Of a stretch of 64,000 bases of DNA, positions 1 through 7,884 are shown piece after piece; within the stretch, counting starts at the first letter, position 1, and each line of letters begins with the position of its first letter. Source of the DNA: Sphingobacteriales bacterium (GTDB lineage: Bacteria; Bacteroidota; Bacteroidia; Sphingobacteriales; Sphingobacteriaceae); the NCBI GenBank assembly GCA_028288165.1, contig JAQBOG010000023.1, positions 110,541 to 174,540 on the forward strand. Reading direction: 5' to 3'. Both the position numbers and the translations under genes were made by a program. Under the pieces are notes generated by a model. It had not been told where the DNA came from, made no database searches, and saw only the letters and a list, made by a program, of their open reading frames with translations.

Positions 1-2
1 AA

Positions 3-1571
3 ATTAACTTTGTAAATGGTACAGCAGAAAGTTACAGAAATACCGGGATATGCCACGCTTATCTAAGTCATAAGGAAATAGCTGTTAAATATTATTATAA
101 AGCTCTAAGTGCTTTTCAAAAAGCTCATGACTTAAATGGAGAAGCATGTGTGTATAACAATATTGGTAATTTATATAGTGACATTGACTTAAACCAGTCG
201 GTTAAATATTATTCGAAGGCTCTTAAGATCGCTCTGAAATTAAAATCAAAACATTTAGAAGCGACCGTTTATGGGAATATGGGGAATGTTTATGATGCAA
301 AAAATGAACTTGACTTATCGTTGAAGAATTATCAAAAAAGCCTCCGTCTGTTTGAAAAGATCCATAATTCTACAGGCATAATACAGTCTTTACAAAACAT
401 TGGCGCCTCTTATTTAAGCTTATCTAATTTCGGTGAGGCCGAAAAATTCCTGTTAAAGGCAAATGCGGAAGCGAAAAAAAATAATTTTAGCATTACAATA
501 GCGAATACATACTTGTCCCTTGCTTCATTATATACTAAAACAAAAAGGTTTGGCGCCGCTGAAAATGCACTCAGAACAGGACTTACTTATGCCCTTAAAT
601 TAGATAATAGAGAACTGATTCGGGAAAATAAATACGCACATTATCAATTAGCGTACGCCCAAAAAAATTACAAGAAAGCCTTGGTGTATTTATCACAAAT
701 ATATCATCAGGATAGCGTTTACAATACCCGTAACGTATCAGATAAAATTCATTTACTAGAAATACAATATCTTCAGCAAGACAAGATAAGTAATAAAGAG
801 CTCATCATAGCAAAGCAGAAGTATACCCAAACCTTTTATTGGTGGTTGATAACCATCTTTATCTTCATATTTTTTATAGCCATTACTATTGGATCTGCCT
901 TGTATTTTGGAATACAGAGGAATGTTGAAAAGGATAAACTTAAGGCTCGCGAAAAACTCATTTCATTGGAACAGCAGGCTTTGATGGCAATGATGAATCC
1001 ACATTTTGTTTTCAACATCATGAATTCGATTCAATATTTTATAAACACCCGCGAGCAAGATTTAGCCAATGAAGTGCTTACAGGATTTGCAAAACTTATT
1101 AGAACAAACCTTGAAATTTGCTCTAAGAGTTATTTAACTCTCGAGGAAGAAATTAGTTACTTGAAGCAGTATCTTTCTTTAGAGAAGATACGATTTGGCG
1201 ATAAAATGAAATACACTTTCAATATTTCTGAGTCTGTTGATCTGGATGACATTTTAATACCATCTATGCTTTTACAACCCTTTGTAGAGAATGCAGTTTG
1301 GCATGGTATTATGCCCAACGATGAAGGAGGAAATATCGTGATTGATGTTTTAGGTAATAGCAACGAAGTAACCATTAAAATAATTGATACCGGCGTTGGT
1401 ATTAAAAATTCGAAACATTCTACTGATGAAACGCATGTTAGTCGTGGAATGAAATTGATTAGTGATAGAATTGCCTTAATAAACAAAATAAATAAGTTCC
1501 CCATCTCCATCGATATTCAGCAAACTGGTGAAAAAGGTACCACCGTGAAGGTACATATTCCTCTAAAATAA
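3..1571 (+). CDS. TPR-containing LytS-type sensor histidine kinase (5' truncated by window)
   Basis: The reading frame is open from the first bases of the window, so the true start lies upstream; the first GTG at 150 is internal. About 522 residues are visible. Visible residues 1-250 are tetratricopeptide repeats (pattern YNNIGNLY, YGNMGNVY). One membrane segment lies at about 280-303, followed by a short coiled coil. A His_kinase domain (PF06580, LytS/YehU type) follows, with the phospho-acceptor motif NPHFVFN (His about 334), an N box FVENAVWHG and a G box DTGVGI. TPR-LytS kinases are abundant in Bacteroidota and usually pair with a LytTR response regulator, but none follows here. The periplasmic TPR part presumably senses a signal. 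The identity is secure and the signal is unknown. Confidence 0.9.
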   Translation: MNFVNGTAESYRNTGICHAYLSHKEIAVKYYYKALSAFQKAHDLNGEACVYNNIGNLYSDIDLNQSVKYYSKALKIALKLKSKHLEATVYGNMGNVYDAKNELDLSLKNYQKSLRLFEKIHNSTGIIQSLQNIGASYLSLSNFGEAEKFLLKANAEAKKNNFSITIANTYLSLASLYTKTKRFGAAENALRTGLTYALKLDNRELIRENKYAHYQLAYAQKNYKKALVYLSQIYHQDSVYNTRNVSDKIHLLEIQYLQQDKISNKELIIAKQKYTQTFYWWLITIFIFIFFIAITIGSALYFGIQRNVEKDKLKAREKLISLEQQALMAMMNPHFVFNIMNSIQYFINTREQDLANEVLTGFAKLIRTNLEICSKSYLTLEEEISYLKQYLSLEKIRFGDKMKYTFNISESVDLDDILIPSMLLQPFVENAVWHGIMPNDEGGNIVIDVLGNSNEVTIKIIDTGVGIKNSKHSTDETHVSRGMKLISDRIALINKINKFPISIDIQQTGEKGTTVKVHIPLK

Positions 1572-2051
1572 CCGTTTGCTCATAAATATATACCGCTTAA
1601 TCAGTAGTGTGTGTGCAATTTAATTATTAACCTTATTCTTGAGGATACAAATAATTAAACATGAGACTACAATCTTTACCGCAGTATTTTAAAATTTTAA
1701 TAGGATTTGCGGTCTACCTTTATAAAAAGGTGTAAAATATATGATCTACCTAAGATAATATATCCAAATTTTTCATTTGTTTAAGCGGTTGGAACTTTCC
1801 CAAAGAGTTTCGCCGCTTTTTTATTTATCATTTGAGCACAATAAAATAATATTTTTTTTACCAGAAATGTAAGGTCTGAAGTAATTTTCCGTTACGTACT
1901 TTCTATCGATATTTTTAAGGAGTTTTCAAAAAAATAGCTTGTACTTAAGACTGAATATCCGCGTTATGTAGTACAAATTTTCATGATTAATATAAAATTA
2001 AGCTAATTTTATAGCCTTACATTTTCTATGAACAACACATATTCGTAATCA
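1572..2051. other. Intergenic region with a terminator and a doubtful 24-codon ORF
   Basis: This 480-nt AT-rich gap follows the kinase. It holds a hairpin terminator (listed separately) and, at 1661-1735, an ATG-initiated 24-codon ORF (MRLQSLPQYFKILIG...) ending just before the terminator. The ORF looks hydrophobic and basic, but nothing else supports it. No other gene remnant was seen. Confidence 0.5.
1783..1823 (+). terminator. Rho-independent terminator after the sensor kinase
   Basis: AAGCGG (1783-1788) pairs with CCGCTT (1813-1818). An inner AACT/AGTT pairing extends the stem, and a T-rich run TTTTTTATTT follows. It lies about 210 nt downstream of the kinase stop, so the kinase transcript may have a long 3' end. 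Confidence 0.55.
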
Positions 2052-2327
2052 ATGGCACTTAGTTATACTCCACAAACACTTCACAAATTAGAGCAGGTTT
2101 TAGAAGCTTTACAATATAAAGTAAGGTATGATAAAGGCAATTTCAAAACAGGTGCTTGTATTGTAGAAAAGAGCAAGATTATAGTTATTAATAAGTTTTC
2201 ATCAATAGAAAGCAGAATAATTTCGATAATTGAATTGATTAAAACCGTTAATGCTGAGGAGCATCTGCTTAATGAGAATCAAAAGCAATTTCTTCATTCT
2301 TTTAAACAAACCAGGCTAGAGCTTTGA
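2052..2327 (+). CDS. Conserved small protein of unknown function, coupled to the downstream metallohydrolase
   Basis: A 91-residue soluble protein with no signal peptide, membrane segment or metal-binding motif. The central part (QYKVRYDKGNFKTGACIVE, then SKIIVINKF) suggests a small alpha/beta fold, and the C-terminal half is helical. I do not recognise a named family; from memory, similar short proteins occur in Bacteroidota. Its stop TGA overlaps the TTG start of the next gene by 4 nt, so translation of the two is probably coupled and they may act together. The ATG at 2052 is the only sensible start. Confidence 0.7.
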   Translation: MALSYTPQTLHKLEQVLEALQYKVRYDKGNFKTGACIVEKSKIIVINKFSSIESRIISIIELIKTVNAEEHLLNENQKQFLHSFKQTRLEL

Positions 2328-3085
2328 AAATTACATTTTTAGGCACAGGAACTTCACAAGGTGTGCCTGTTATTGCTTGCGAATGTTCGGTTTGTAAATC
2401 AAAAGATCCGCGTGATAAGCGCTTAAGAGTTTCTGTGATGTTAGAACATGAAGGAAAAGTTATCGTAATTGATGCTGGCCCGGATTTTAGATATCAAATG
2501 CTCAGGGCAGGTGTAAAGCGACTAGATGCTATACTGTTGACTCATGAGCATAAAGATCACATAGCAGGATTAGATGACATCAGGGCTTTTAATTATATTC
2601 AGAAATCTGCTATTGATGTTTTCGCCCATTTGAGGGTTCAAGAGGCTTTGAAACGAGAGTTTTCATACATTTTTGCCAGTTTTAAGTATCCTGGTATACC
2701 CATGTTAAATCTTAAAGATATTGACCAATTGCCTTTCAATGTTTCAGGAATTGAAGTTATCCCAATAGAAGTTATGCATTATAAGCTTCCTGTTTTAGGA
2801 TTTAGAATAGGCGACTTCACCTATATAACGGATGCAAAAACCATCTCTGAAAAAGAGCGGGAGAAAATAAAAGGATCGAAGATTTTAGTTGTAAATGCGC
2901 TACAAAGGGAGTCGCATATTTCACATTTCGATTTAACGGAAGCTTTGGCCTTTGCAAATGAAATGCAAGCAGACAAAACTTATTTTACGCATGTTAGTCA
3001 TAGAATGGGTAAACATGAAGATATTACCAAGGAGTTACCATCAAATGTAGCGTTTGCTTATGATGGATTGGTATTAGAATTATAA
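2324..3085 (+). CDS. PhnP-like metallo-beta-lactamase-fold hydrolase
   Basis: A 253-residue MBL-fold metallohydrolase. The dinuclear metal motif THEHKDH lies at residues 73-79 (H74, H76, D78, H79). A Cys cluster near the N-terminus (C19, C21, C24) matches the structural zinc site of PhnP, the phosphoribosyl 1,2-cyclic phosphate phosphodiesterase. Further likely ligands lie at HYKLPVLG, TDAK and HVSHRMG. No phn genes for phosphonate breakdown are nearby, so the substrate is probably another cyclic phosphodiester. The start is TTG at 2324, overlapping the preceding stop by 4 nt; no ATG alternative keeps the conserved FLGTGTSQG strand. The fold is secure and the substrate is inferred. Confidence 0.88.
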   Translation: MKITFLGTGTSQGVPVIACECSVCKSKDPRDKRLRVSVMLEHEGKVIVIDAGPDFRYQMLRAGVKRLDAILLTHEHKDHIAGLDDIRAFNYIQKSAIDVFAHLRVQEALKREFSYIFASFKYPGIPMLNLKDIDQLPFNVSGIEVIPIEVMHYKLPVLGFRIGDFTYITDAKTISEKEREKIKGSKILVVNALQRESHISHFDLTEALAFANEMQADKTYFTHVSHRMGKHEDITKELPSNVAFAYDGLVLEL

Positions 3086-3086
3086 G

Positions 3087-3170
3087 TGCCTGGGAGCGGA
3101 TTCGAACCGCCACATCCTTTCGGACGCCACCCCCTCAAAGTGGTGCGTCTGCCAATTTCGCCACCCAGGC
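3087..3170 (-). tRNA. tRNA-Leu (anticodon GAG)
   Basis: On the minus strand, acceptor GCCTGGG pairs with CCCAGGC, with discriminator A. The D arm is GCG/CGC, the anticodon stem CCACT/GGTGG closes the loop TTGAGGG (anticodon GAG after T33), and a long class II variable arm GTCC-GAAA-GGAT follows. The T arm is GGCGG/TTCGAAT/CCGCT. It reads CUC and CUU codons. CCA is not encoded. Its 3' end is 1 nt from the stop codon of the convergent MBL gene. Confidence 0.96.
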
Positions 3171-3176
3171 TTTTTT
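3088..3176 (+). terminator. Candidate terminator of the MBL operon formed by the antisense tRNA-Leu sequence
   Basis: Read on the plus strand, the antisense tRNA begins with GCCTGGG (3088-3094) and ends with CCCAGGC (3164-3170), followed at once by TTTTTT (3171-3176). A transcript from the upstream operon would fold into a cloverleaf-like hairpin plus U tract. The pairing and T run are visible; the terminator role is inferred. Confidence 0.35.
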
Positions 3177-3229
3177 ATTTAGTTCATGGTTAATAGTTGT
3201 GAGACCATAATTACCGTTTCTTTAGATTG

Positions 3230-3237
3230 CAAATATA
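3230..3237 (-). promoter_or_regulatory. Candidate promoter -7 box for tRNA-Leu
   Basis: On the minus strand TATATTTG is a perfect match to the Bacteroidota -7 consensus TAnnTTTG, about 60 nt upstream of the tRNA 5' end. No good -33 TTTG was found at the usual spacing. Confidence 0.35.
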
Positions 3238-3375
3238 TAAACTAGATTGAAATCAGGGTAGGTAATTCCGCTGATTTAATAAAAAGGCTTAATTTTCTTT
3301 CATATGAATGTATTTATCAAAGCTACTGTGAATAGTTGCCAGTGTGCATGAAAGAAAACATATAGTATAGCAACG

Positions 3376-3408
3376 TTTTGTAGGTTAATTCGTAAATAAC
3401 CATCTTTG
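3376..3408 (+). promoter_or_regulatory. Candidate promoter of the DUF2147 gene
   Basis: TTTTG (3376-3380) and CATCTTTG (3401-3408) are separated by 20 nt, matching the Bacteroidota TTTG-N19-21-TAnnTTTG pattern with one mismatch. The start codon is 19 nt downstream. An 11-bp inverted repeat (TTTTCTTTCAT at 3293-3303, complement at 3348-3358) lies just upstream and could be an operator, but this is speculative. Confidence 0.4.
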
Positions 3409-3427
3409 AAGGATTAAACTTATAAAT

Positions 3428-3865
3428 ATGATACAAAAGATATATAGTTTTTTATTAATACTAATGTGTACGCTACCTGCATATGCGCAAAACAAAGATG
3501 CGGTTTTAGGCAAATGGTTAAGTGAAACTGGGGAAGGAGAGATTCAAGTATACAAAAAAGGTGATCATTATTTTGGAAAGCTTGTATGGCTTAAATATCC
3601 TGATGGTACTGATGGTAAACCAAAAGTAGATTCAAGAAACCCTGATCCGGCGAAGCAAAAACGGACGATAAATGGCTTAGAGCTTTTACAAGGGTTTACT
3701 TATTCTGAGGATAATGTATGGGAAAATGGAAATATTTATGATCCAAAAACAGGCAAAACCTATAGCTGCAAATTGACACTTGTAGGTAATAACAAATTAA
3801 ATATAAGAGGTTTTATAGGTATCTCACTTTTGGGTAGAACTGAAAAATGGACAAGGGTTAAGTAG
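3428..3865 (+). CDS. Secreted DUF2147 family protein
   Basis: A 145-residue protein with a clear signal peptide (hydrophobic stretch at residues 5-18, cleavage after AYA-Q). The mature part has the DUF2147 signature: VLGKWLSETGEGEIQVYKK near the start, a conserved YPDGTDGKPKVDSRNPDP loop, LLQGFTY, W-x-NG-x-IYDPKTGKTYSC, and a GRTEKWTR end. The family forms a small periplasmic beta-barrel-like fold, common in Bacteroidota and Proteobacteria. Its function is not established. It has its own candidate promoter and is convergent with the cupin gene, 25 nt away. Confidence 0.88.
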   Translation: MIQKIYSFLLILMCTLPAYAQNKDAVLGKWLSETGEGEIQVYKKGDHYFGKLVWLKYPDGTDGKPKVDSRNPDPAKQKRTINGLELLQGFTYSEDNVWENGNIYDPKTGKTYSCKLTLVGNNKLNIRGFIGISLLGRTEKWTRVK

Positions 3866-3890
3866 TCATTTATGGCTTTGAAATTGATTG

Positions 3891-4256
3891 TTAACTCATT
3901 TTGAAATTGAAATCAATTGCTAAGTAGTTAAAGAAGTAATTTATTCTCTCCGCTTGTTCACCATAAAATATAACCCAGGTTGTAAAGTCATCTGTAAAAT
4001 TCTGGAATTGGTGTTCTACTCCAGCTAGTACGAATAGTACATCCAATGGTTTGAATTCAGATATAATTCCATTATTGTAAAAGTTGCCGGTACCAGATAT
4101 GATGATGTAAATCTCGTCTTGAGTATGTGGCTGCTGTAAATCAACTTGGTCTGGTTTATAGATTTCTACCGTCATGGTCCCATTTTTCATTACTTGTTTA
4201 AAGGGGCACTTGACGCTCATTAATTCTGTCAGCGCTTGTTCTAAGCAAACTTTCAT
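3891..4256 (-). CDS. Cupin-domain protein
   Basis: A 121-residue single-domain cupin. Motif 1 is seen as QQPHTQDEIYIIISGTG, with potential metal ligands His, Asp/Glu and Glu. Motif 2 is seen as PLDVLFVLAGVEHQF, with the second His. There is no signal peptide and no fused DNA-binding domain. Small cupins of this type may bind a metal and act as dioxygenases, isomerases or simple binding proteins; the sequence does not decide which. It is divergent from the carboxyltransferase gene, with 65 nt between the starts, so the two may share a control region. Confidence 0.8.
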   Translation of the reverse strand: MKVCLEQALTELMSVKCPFKQVMKNGTMTVEIYKPDQVDLQQPHTQDEIYIIISGTGNFYNNGIISEFKPLDVLFVLAGVEHQFQNFTDDFTTWVIFYGEQAERINYFFNYLAIDFNFKMS

Positions 4257-4321
4257 CTGTATATGATTTTTATATAATCTCTATTATAAAACTCTTACCT
4301 TATATCACAAAGCGATTAACT

Positions 4322-5950
4322 ATGAATATTGAGTTTAACAAAAATGAAGATATAAATAAACAGTTTCTATATGAGCTTAAAACCCGTTTGAAAAAAATTT
4401 TTTTAGGAGGAGGAGAAAAGGCCAGTTCTAAGCAGAAAGAAAAAGGTAAGTTATTAGCAAGAGAGCGAATAAAGTACTTGGTTGATAAAGAAAGTGAATG
4501 GTTGGAAATTGGCGCTTTTGCTGCTGATGGAATGTATAGTGAACATGGTGGTTGCCCTTCAGCAGGAGTTATAACCGGAATTGGATATGTGTCGGGCAGA
4601 CAGTGTATGATTATCGCGAATGACGCCACAGTAAAAGCAGGCGCATGGTTTCCGATGACTGCGAAAAAGAACTTACGTGCACAAGAAATTGCTATTGAAA
4701 ACAGGTTGCCGGTTATTTATTTGGTAGATTCTGCGGGTGTTTTTTTGCCTTTGCAGGATCAGATTTTTCCGGATAAGGAACATTTTGGGCGGATATTTAG
4801 AAACAATGCAGTTATGAGCAGCATGGGTATAGTTCAGATTTCGGCAATTATGGGCTCTTGTGTAGCTGGAGGCGCCTATTTACCTATCATGAGTGATGAA
4901 GCGATGATTGTTGAAGGTACAGGATCCGTTTTCCTTGCGGGAAGTTTTCTAGTAAAATCTGCCATTGGTGAAGATGTAGATAATGAAACACTTGGAGGAG
5001 CTTCTACACACTGCGAAATATCTGGGGTTACAGATTATAAACACCCAAGTGATAAAGCGTGTTTGGATTCTATCTGTAAAGTTATGGGGATGGTGGGAGC
5101 ACCGTTATCAGCTGGTTTTGATCGGATAAAACCTCTAAAACCTTTTAAGAACCCTGAAGATATATATGGTTTAATTCCAGATAGTAGAGAAAAACCTTAC
5201 GATATGCTGGAGATAATCCATCGATTGGTAGATAACTCTGAACTCGAAGAATACAAGCAGCTTTATGGTCAAAGTATTATCTGTGGATTAGGTCGAATAG
5301 ACGGCTGGGCTGTGGGAATTGTTGCCAATCAGCGCAAGGTTATCAAAACTAAAAAAGGCGAAATGCAATTCGGAGGAGTTATCTATTCGGATGCTGCTGA
5401 CAAAGCTGCTCGCTTCATCATGAATTGTAATCAAAAGAAAATTCCGCTTGTGTTTTTGCAGGATGTAACAGGCTTTATGGTTGGTAGCCGGTCGGAGCAA
5501 GGCGGAATTATAAAAGACGGAGCAAAAATGGTAAATGTGGTGGCTAACTCGGTGGTACCTAAATTCACTATCATTATTGGGAATTCGTATGGTGCTGGCA
5601 ATTATGCCATGTGTGGTAAAGCTTATGATCCTCGTCTGATTTTTGCCTGGCCATCTGCTAAAATCGCGGTAATGGGCGCTTCAACTGCTGCTAATACGTT
5701 GTTACAGATGGAAAAATCATCGCTGGCGGCTAAAGGCAAATTAATTACTAAAGAGAAGGAAGAAGAATTATTAAAAGATATTTCTGAACGATATAATGAG
5801 CAAACAAGCCCATATTATGCCGCAGCAAACTTATGGGTAGACGGTGTCATAGATCCATTAGAAACCCGAAAGGTAATATCGATGGGCATCGAAGCCGCGA
5901 ATCACTCTCCTGTAACAAAACTATTTAGTGCCGGTATCATACAAACTTAA
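4322..5950 (+). CDS. Acyl-CoA carboxylase beta subunit (carboxyltransferase), methylcrotonyl-CoA carboxylase type
   Basis: A 542-residue carboxyltransferase of the biotin-dependent acyl-CoA carboxylases. It transfers CO2 from carboxybiotin to an acyl-CoA. Both crotonase-like halves are present; the N-half oxyanion segment GSCVAGGAYLP and the C-half GNSYGAGNYAMCG are clear. FPDKEHFGRIF, IMSDEAMIVEG and LGGASTHCEISGVTDY resemble MccB more than PccB, so 3-methylcrotonyl-CoA (leucine breakdown) is the likely substrate. Atypically, no biotin carboxylase/BCCP alpha subunit or isovaleryl-CoA dehydrogenase gene is nearby, so its partner must be encoded elsewhere. The family is firm and the substrate is inferred. 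Confidence 0.9.
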   Translation: MNIEFNKNEDINKQFLYELKTRLKKIFLGGGEKASSKQKEKGKLLARERIKYLVDKESEWLEIGAFAADGMYSEHGGCPSAGVITGIGYVSGRQCMIIANDATVKAGAWFPMTAKKNLRAQEIAIENRLPVIYLVDSAGVFLPLQDQIFPDKEHFGRIFRNNAVMSSMGIVQISAIMGSCVAGGAYLPIMSDEAMIVEGTGSVFLAGSFLVKSAIGEDVDNETLGGASTHCEISGVTDYKHPSDKACLDSICKVMGMVGAPLSAGFDRIKPLKPFKNPEDIYGLIPDSREKPYDMLEIIHRLVDNSELEEYKQLYGQSIICGLGRIDGWAVGIVANQRKVIKTKKGEMQFGGVIYSDAADKAARFIMNCNQKKIPLVFLQDVTGFMVGSRSEQGGIIKDGAKMVNVVANSVVPKFTIIIGNSYGAGNYAMCGKAYDPRLIFAWPSAKIAVMGASTAANTLLQMEKSSLAAKGKLITKEKEEELLKDISERYNEQTSPYYAAANLWVDGVIDPLETRKVISMGIEAANHSPVTKLFSAGIIQT

Positions 5951-6001
5951 AAATTCAGTTTTCCGTATAAAATTTTAATTAAAAAATAAAAAAAGCACCA
6001 T

Positions 6002-6415
6002 ATGTATCATATCGTTTATGTTAGTTCCGCTACTGAATTGTTTACAAAAGATGAGTTAAAAGCATTGGTAGATATCTGTAATAAAAACAATAAATCCCTA
6101 AATATCAGTGGCATGTTATTATATAACGAGGGTAACTTTATTCAGTTAATTGAAGGTGAAGAAGAAACAGTTAGCAAATTGTTGCATAAAATAGAGATGG
6201 ACTCGAGACATCGTGGAATATTGATACTAAGTAAGGGAAATGTAGATGAACGGAGTTTTCCTGATTGGTCTATGGGGTTTAAAATTGTTCCTGCTTATGA
6301 GTTTTCAAAATTTGATGAGTTTAAAAATTCGAAAGAGCGACTAATTAACGCAAAAAACTATCCAGCAGTTACTTTATTGAAAACCTTTAGTAGTTTATCG
6401 TATTATCGTAAATAG
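6002..6415 (+). CDS. Short BLUF-domain blue-light photoreceptor
   Basis: A 137-residue protein that is essentially one BLUF (FAD-binding blue-light sensor) domain plus a short helical tail. The photocycle residues are all present: Tyr6 in VYVSSA, Asn30 in NNKSLNISG, Gln48 in FIQLIEG, and Trp89/Met91 in FPDWSMG, as well as DSRH at 67-70. No output domain is fused, so signalling must go through a partner protein. It starts 51 nt after the carboxyltransferase stop, preceded by an A-rich stretch. A second, degenerate BLUF gene lies at 47.3 kb. Identification is firm; the target is unknown. Confidence 0.93.
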   Translation: MYHIVYVSSATELFTKDELKALVDICNKNNKSLNISGMLLYNEGNFIQLIEGEEETVSKLLHKIEMDSRHRGILILSKGNVDERSFPDWSMGFKIVPAYEFSKFDEFKNSKERLINAKNYPAVTLLKTFSSLSYYRK

Positions 6416-6473
6416 GTGTGTTGACTGTTTGTCAAGGTTCTAGAAGAATAACCGTTATTTCAGATCAATTATT

Positions 6474-6481
6474 TAAATTTG
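6474..6481 (+). promoter_or_regulatory. Candidate trxB promoter -7 box
   Basis: TAAATTTG matches TAnnTTTG exactly and ends 17 nt before the trxB start codon. No convincing TTTG is found at -33. Confidence 0.4.
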
Positions 6482-6498
6482 CCTTACAATAAATTGAG

Positions 6499-7473
6499 AT
6501 GTCGATAGAAACAGAACACGTTCAATGCCTTATAATCGGGTCAGGCCCGGCGGGATATACTGCAGCAATTTATGCTGCCCGTGCAGATTTAAAACCTGTA
6601 ATGTACACCGGGATTGTTCCAGGCGGTCAGTTAACCCAAACAACTGATGTAGAAAATTTTCCTGGATATCCAACAGGTATTATGGGTCCAGAAATGATGG
6701 AAGACTTTAGAAAACAAGCGGAAAGATTTGGTACGCAAATCCGTTTTGGACATATTGATAAAGTCGACTTTTCTGGGCCAAAGCATTCTGTTGTTGTTGA
6801 TGGTATTAAAACGATAACAGCTGATACAGTGATTATTGCAACTGGTGCCTCTGCTAAATGGTTGGGTTTGCCAAGCGAACAAAAATATAATGGTTTTGGT
6901 GTTTCGGCTTGTGCTGTTTGTGATGGATTCTTTTTTAAGGGTCAGGACGTAGCGATAGTTGGAGCCGGAGATACAGCTGCTGAAGAGGCAACTTACCTTG
7001 CGAAGCTTTGTAATAAAGTACATATGCTGGTTCGTAGAGATGAGTTTCGTGCTTCGAAAACAATGGTTCACCGGGTTTTAAATACTCCTAACATTGAAAT
7101 TCATTACAATTCTGAAACTAAAGAAATTTTAGGGGATGGATTAAATGTAACGGGTATTGAGATATTAAATAATAAAACTTCCGAAGTTAGTATCATTCCC
7201 GTATCTGGATTTTTTGTTGCGATTGGTCATAATCCAAATACCGAAATTTTCAAAGATTGGTTAGATATGGACGAAACCGGATATTTAATTACAGAGCCAG
7301 ATAGCACAAAAACTAATATTGAAGGTGTATTTGCGTGTGGAGATGCACAAGATAAATTATGGCGCCAAGCGGTAACTGCTGCTGGAACTGGTTGTATGGC
7401 AGCTTTGGAAGCAGAGAGATATTTAGCTGCTAAAGAGCATGCCGAATCGGAAGTTCAAGCTACGATCGCTTAA
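6499..7473 (+). CDS. trxB: Thioredoxin reductase (NADPH)
   Basis: A 324-residue low-molecular-weight thioredoxin reductase, which moves electrons from NADPH through FAD and a redox disulfide to thioredoxin. The FAD motif GSGPAGYTAAIYAAR lies near residues 12-26. The redox-active pair is CAVC (Cys138, Cys141). The NADPH motif GAGDTAAEEA follows, and a C-terminal FAD segment GVFACGDAQD is present. Length and domain order match the family. The gene stands alone between its own candidate promoter and a strong hairpin terminator. It has no special features and the call is firm. Confidence 0.97.
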   Translation: MSIETEHVQCLIIGSGPAGYTAAIYAARADLKPVMYTGIVPGGQLTQTTDVENFPGYPTGIMGPEMMEDFRKQAERFGTQIRFGHIDKVDFSGPKHSVVVDGIKTITADTVIIATGASAKWLGLPSEQKYNGFGVSACAVCDGFFFKGQDVAIVGAGDTAAEEATYLAKLCNKVHMLVRRDEFRASKTMVHRVLNTPNIEIHYNSETKEILGDGLNVTGIEILNNKTSEVSIIPVSGFFVAIGHNPNTEIFKDWLDMDETGYLITEPDSTKTNIEGVFACGDAQDKLWRQAVTAAGTGCMAALEAERYLAAKEHAESEVQATIA

Positions 7474-7494
7474 TATTTCGAACTTATAAATTTC

Positions 7495-7538
7495 TTATAG
7501 CATAAAAAACCGGCATCAGCCGGTTTTTTATGCTATAA
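7495..7538. terminator. Strong hairpin terminator after trxB
   Basis: A perfect 20-bp stem: TTATAGCAT plus AAAAAACCGGC, loop ATCA, then the exact complement. The stem itself carries A and T runs, so it can work in both directions. Confidence 0.9.
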
Positions 7539-7611
7539 GATTTTCAATTTCTAGTTTAAATGAACACGTGGGAATTTTGAAATGACTTGAAGATTTAAAG
7601 TTTGCAGGATT

Positions 7612-7690
7612 GCGTTAGGGAGTGAAGTGAAAATCCTTTTTTCTGTCTCCCAGAAAAAAGATTGTAACGAAACGCCCGCTCGAACGCCCA
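7612..7690 (+). repeat. Structured dispersed repeat, copy A
   Basis: About 79 nt. The outer arms GCGTT and AACGC pair. The 5' box (GGGAGTGAAGTGAAAATCC) and 3' box (GATTGTAACGAAA) are shared with copies B, C and D. The inner hairpin AATCcTTTTTTCTG / CAGAAAAAAGATT closes a TCTCC loop. It is intergenic, downstream of the trxB terminator. Confidence 0.85.
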
Positions 7691-7850
7691 AATGAAACAA
7701 TGCTCAATTAGTTTAAATTTACTACGTTTAAAAGACATTAGTTAAAGTTTTGCCTGAAGGTTCAATTTCCCGATAAATACTTAAAACAGCTACAAATGCC
7801 GATGATTTAAAGTATCAGTGATATCTGCGGGAATTCAAAGTTAGACACCA

Positions 7851-7884
7851 TAATATCACATAATATATAATATCACATAATATA
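7851..7884. repeat. Tandem duplication, 2 x 17 bp
   Basis: Two perfect adjacent copies of TAATATCACATAATATA, about 75 nt upstream of the lipoprotein start. They could alter promoter spacing, but nothing proves a role. Confidence 0.85.

Noticed and set aside
150..152. GTG as the start of the first kinase gene
   Set aside because: The frame is open to the window edge and TPR sequence continues upstream of it, so the gene is truncated rather than starting here.
7743..7770. Shared GTTTTGCCTGA stretch with the region upstream of thrS (about 38080)
   Set aside because: About 12 identical bases plus a few scattered matches are expected by chance in AT-rich DNA of this length.
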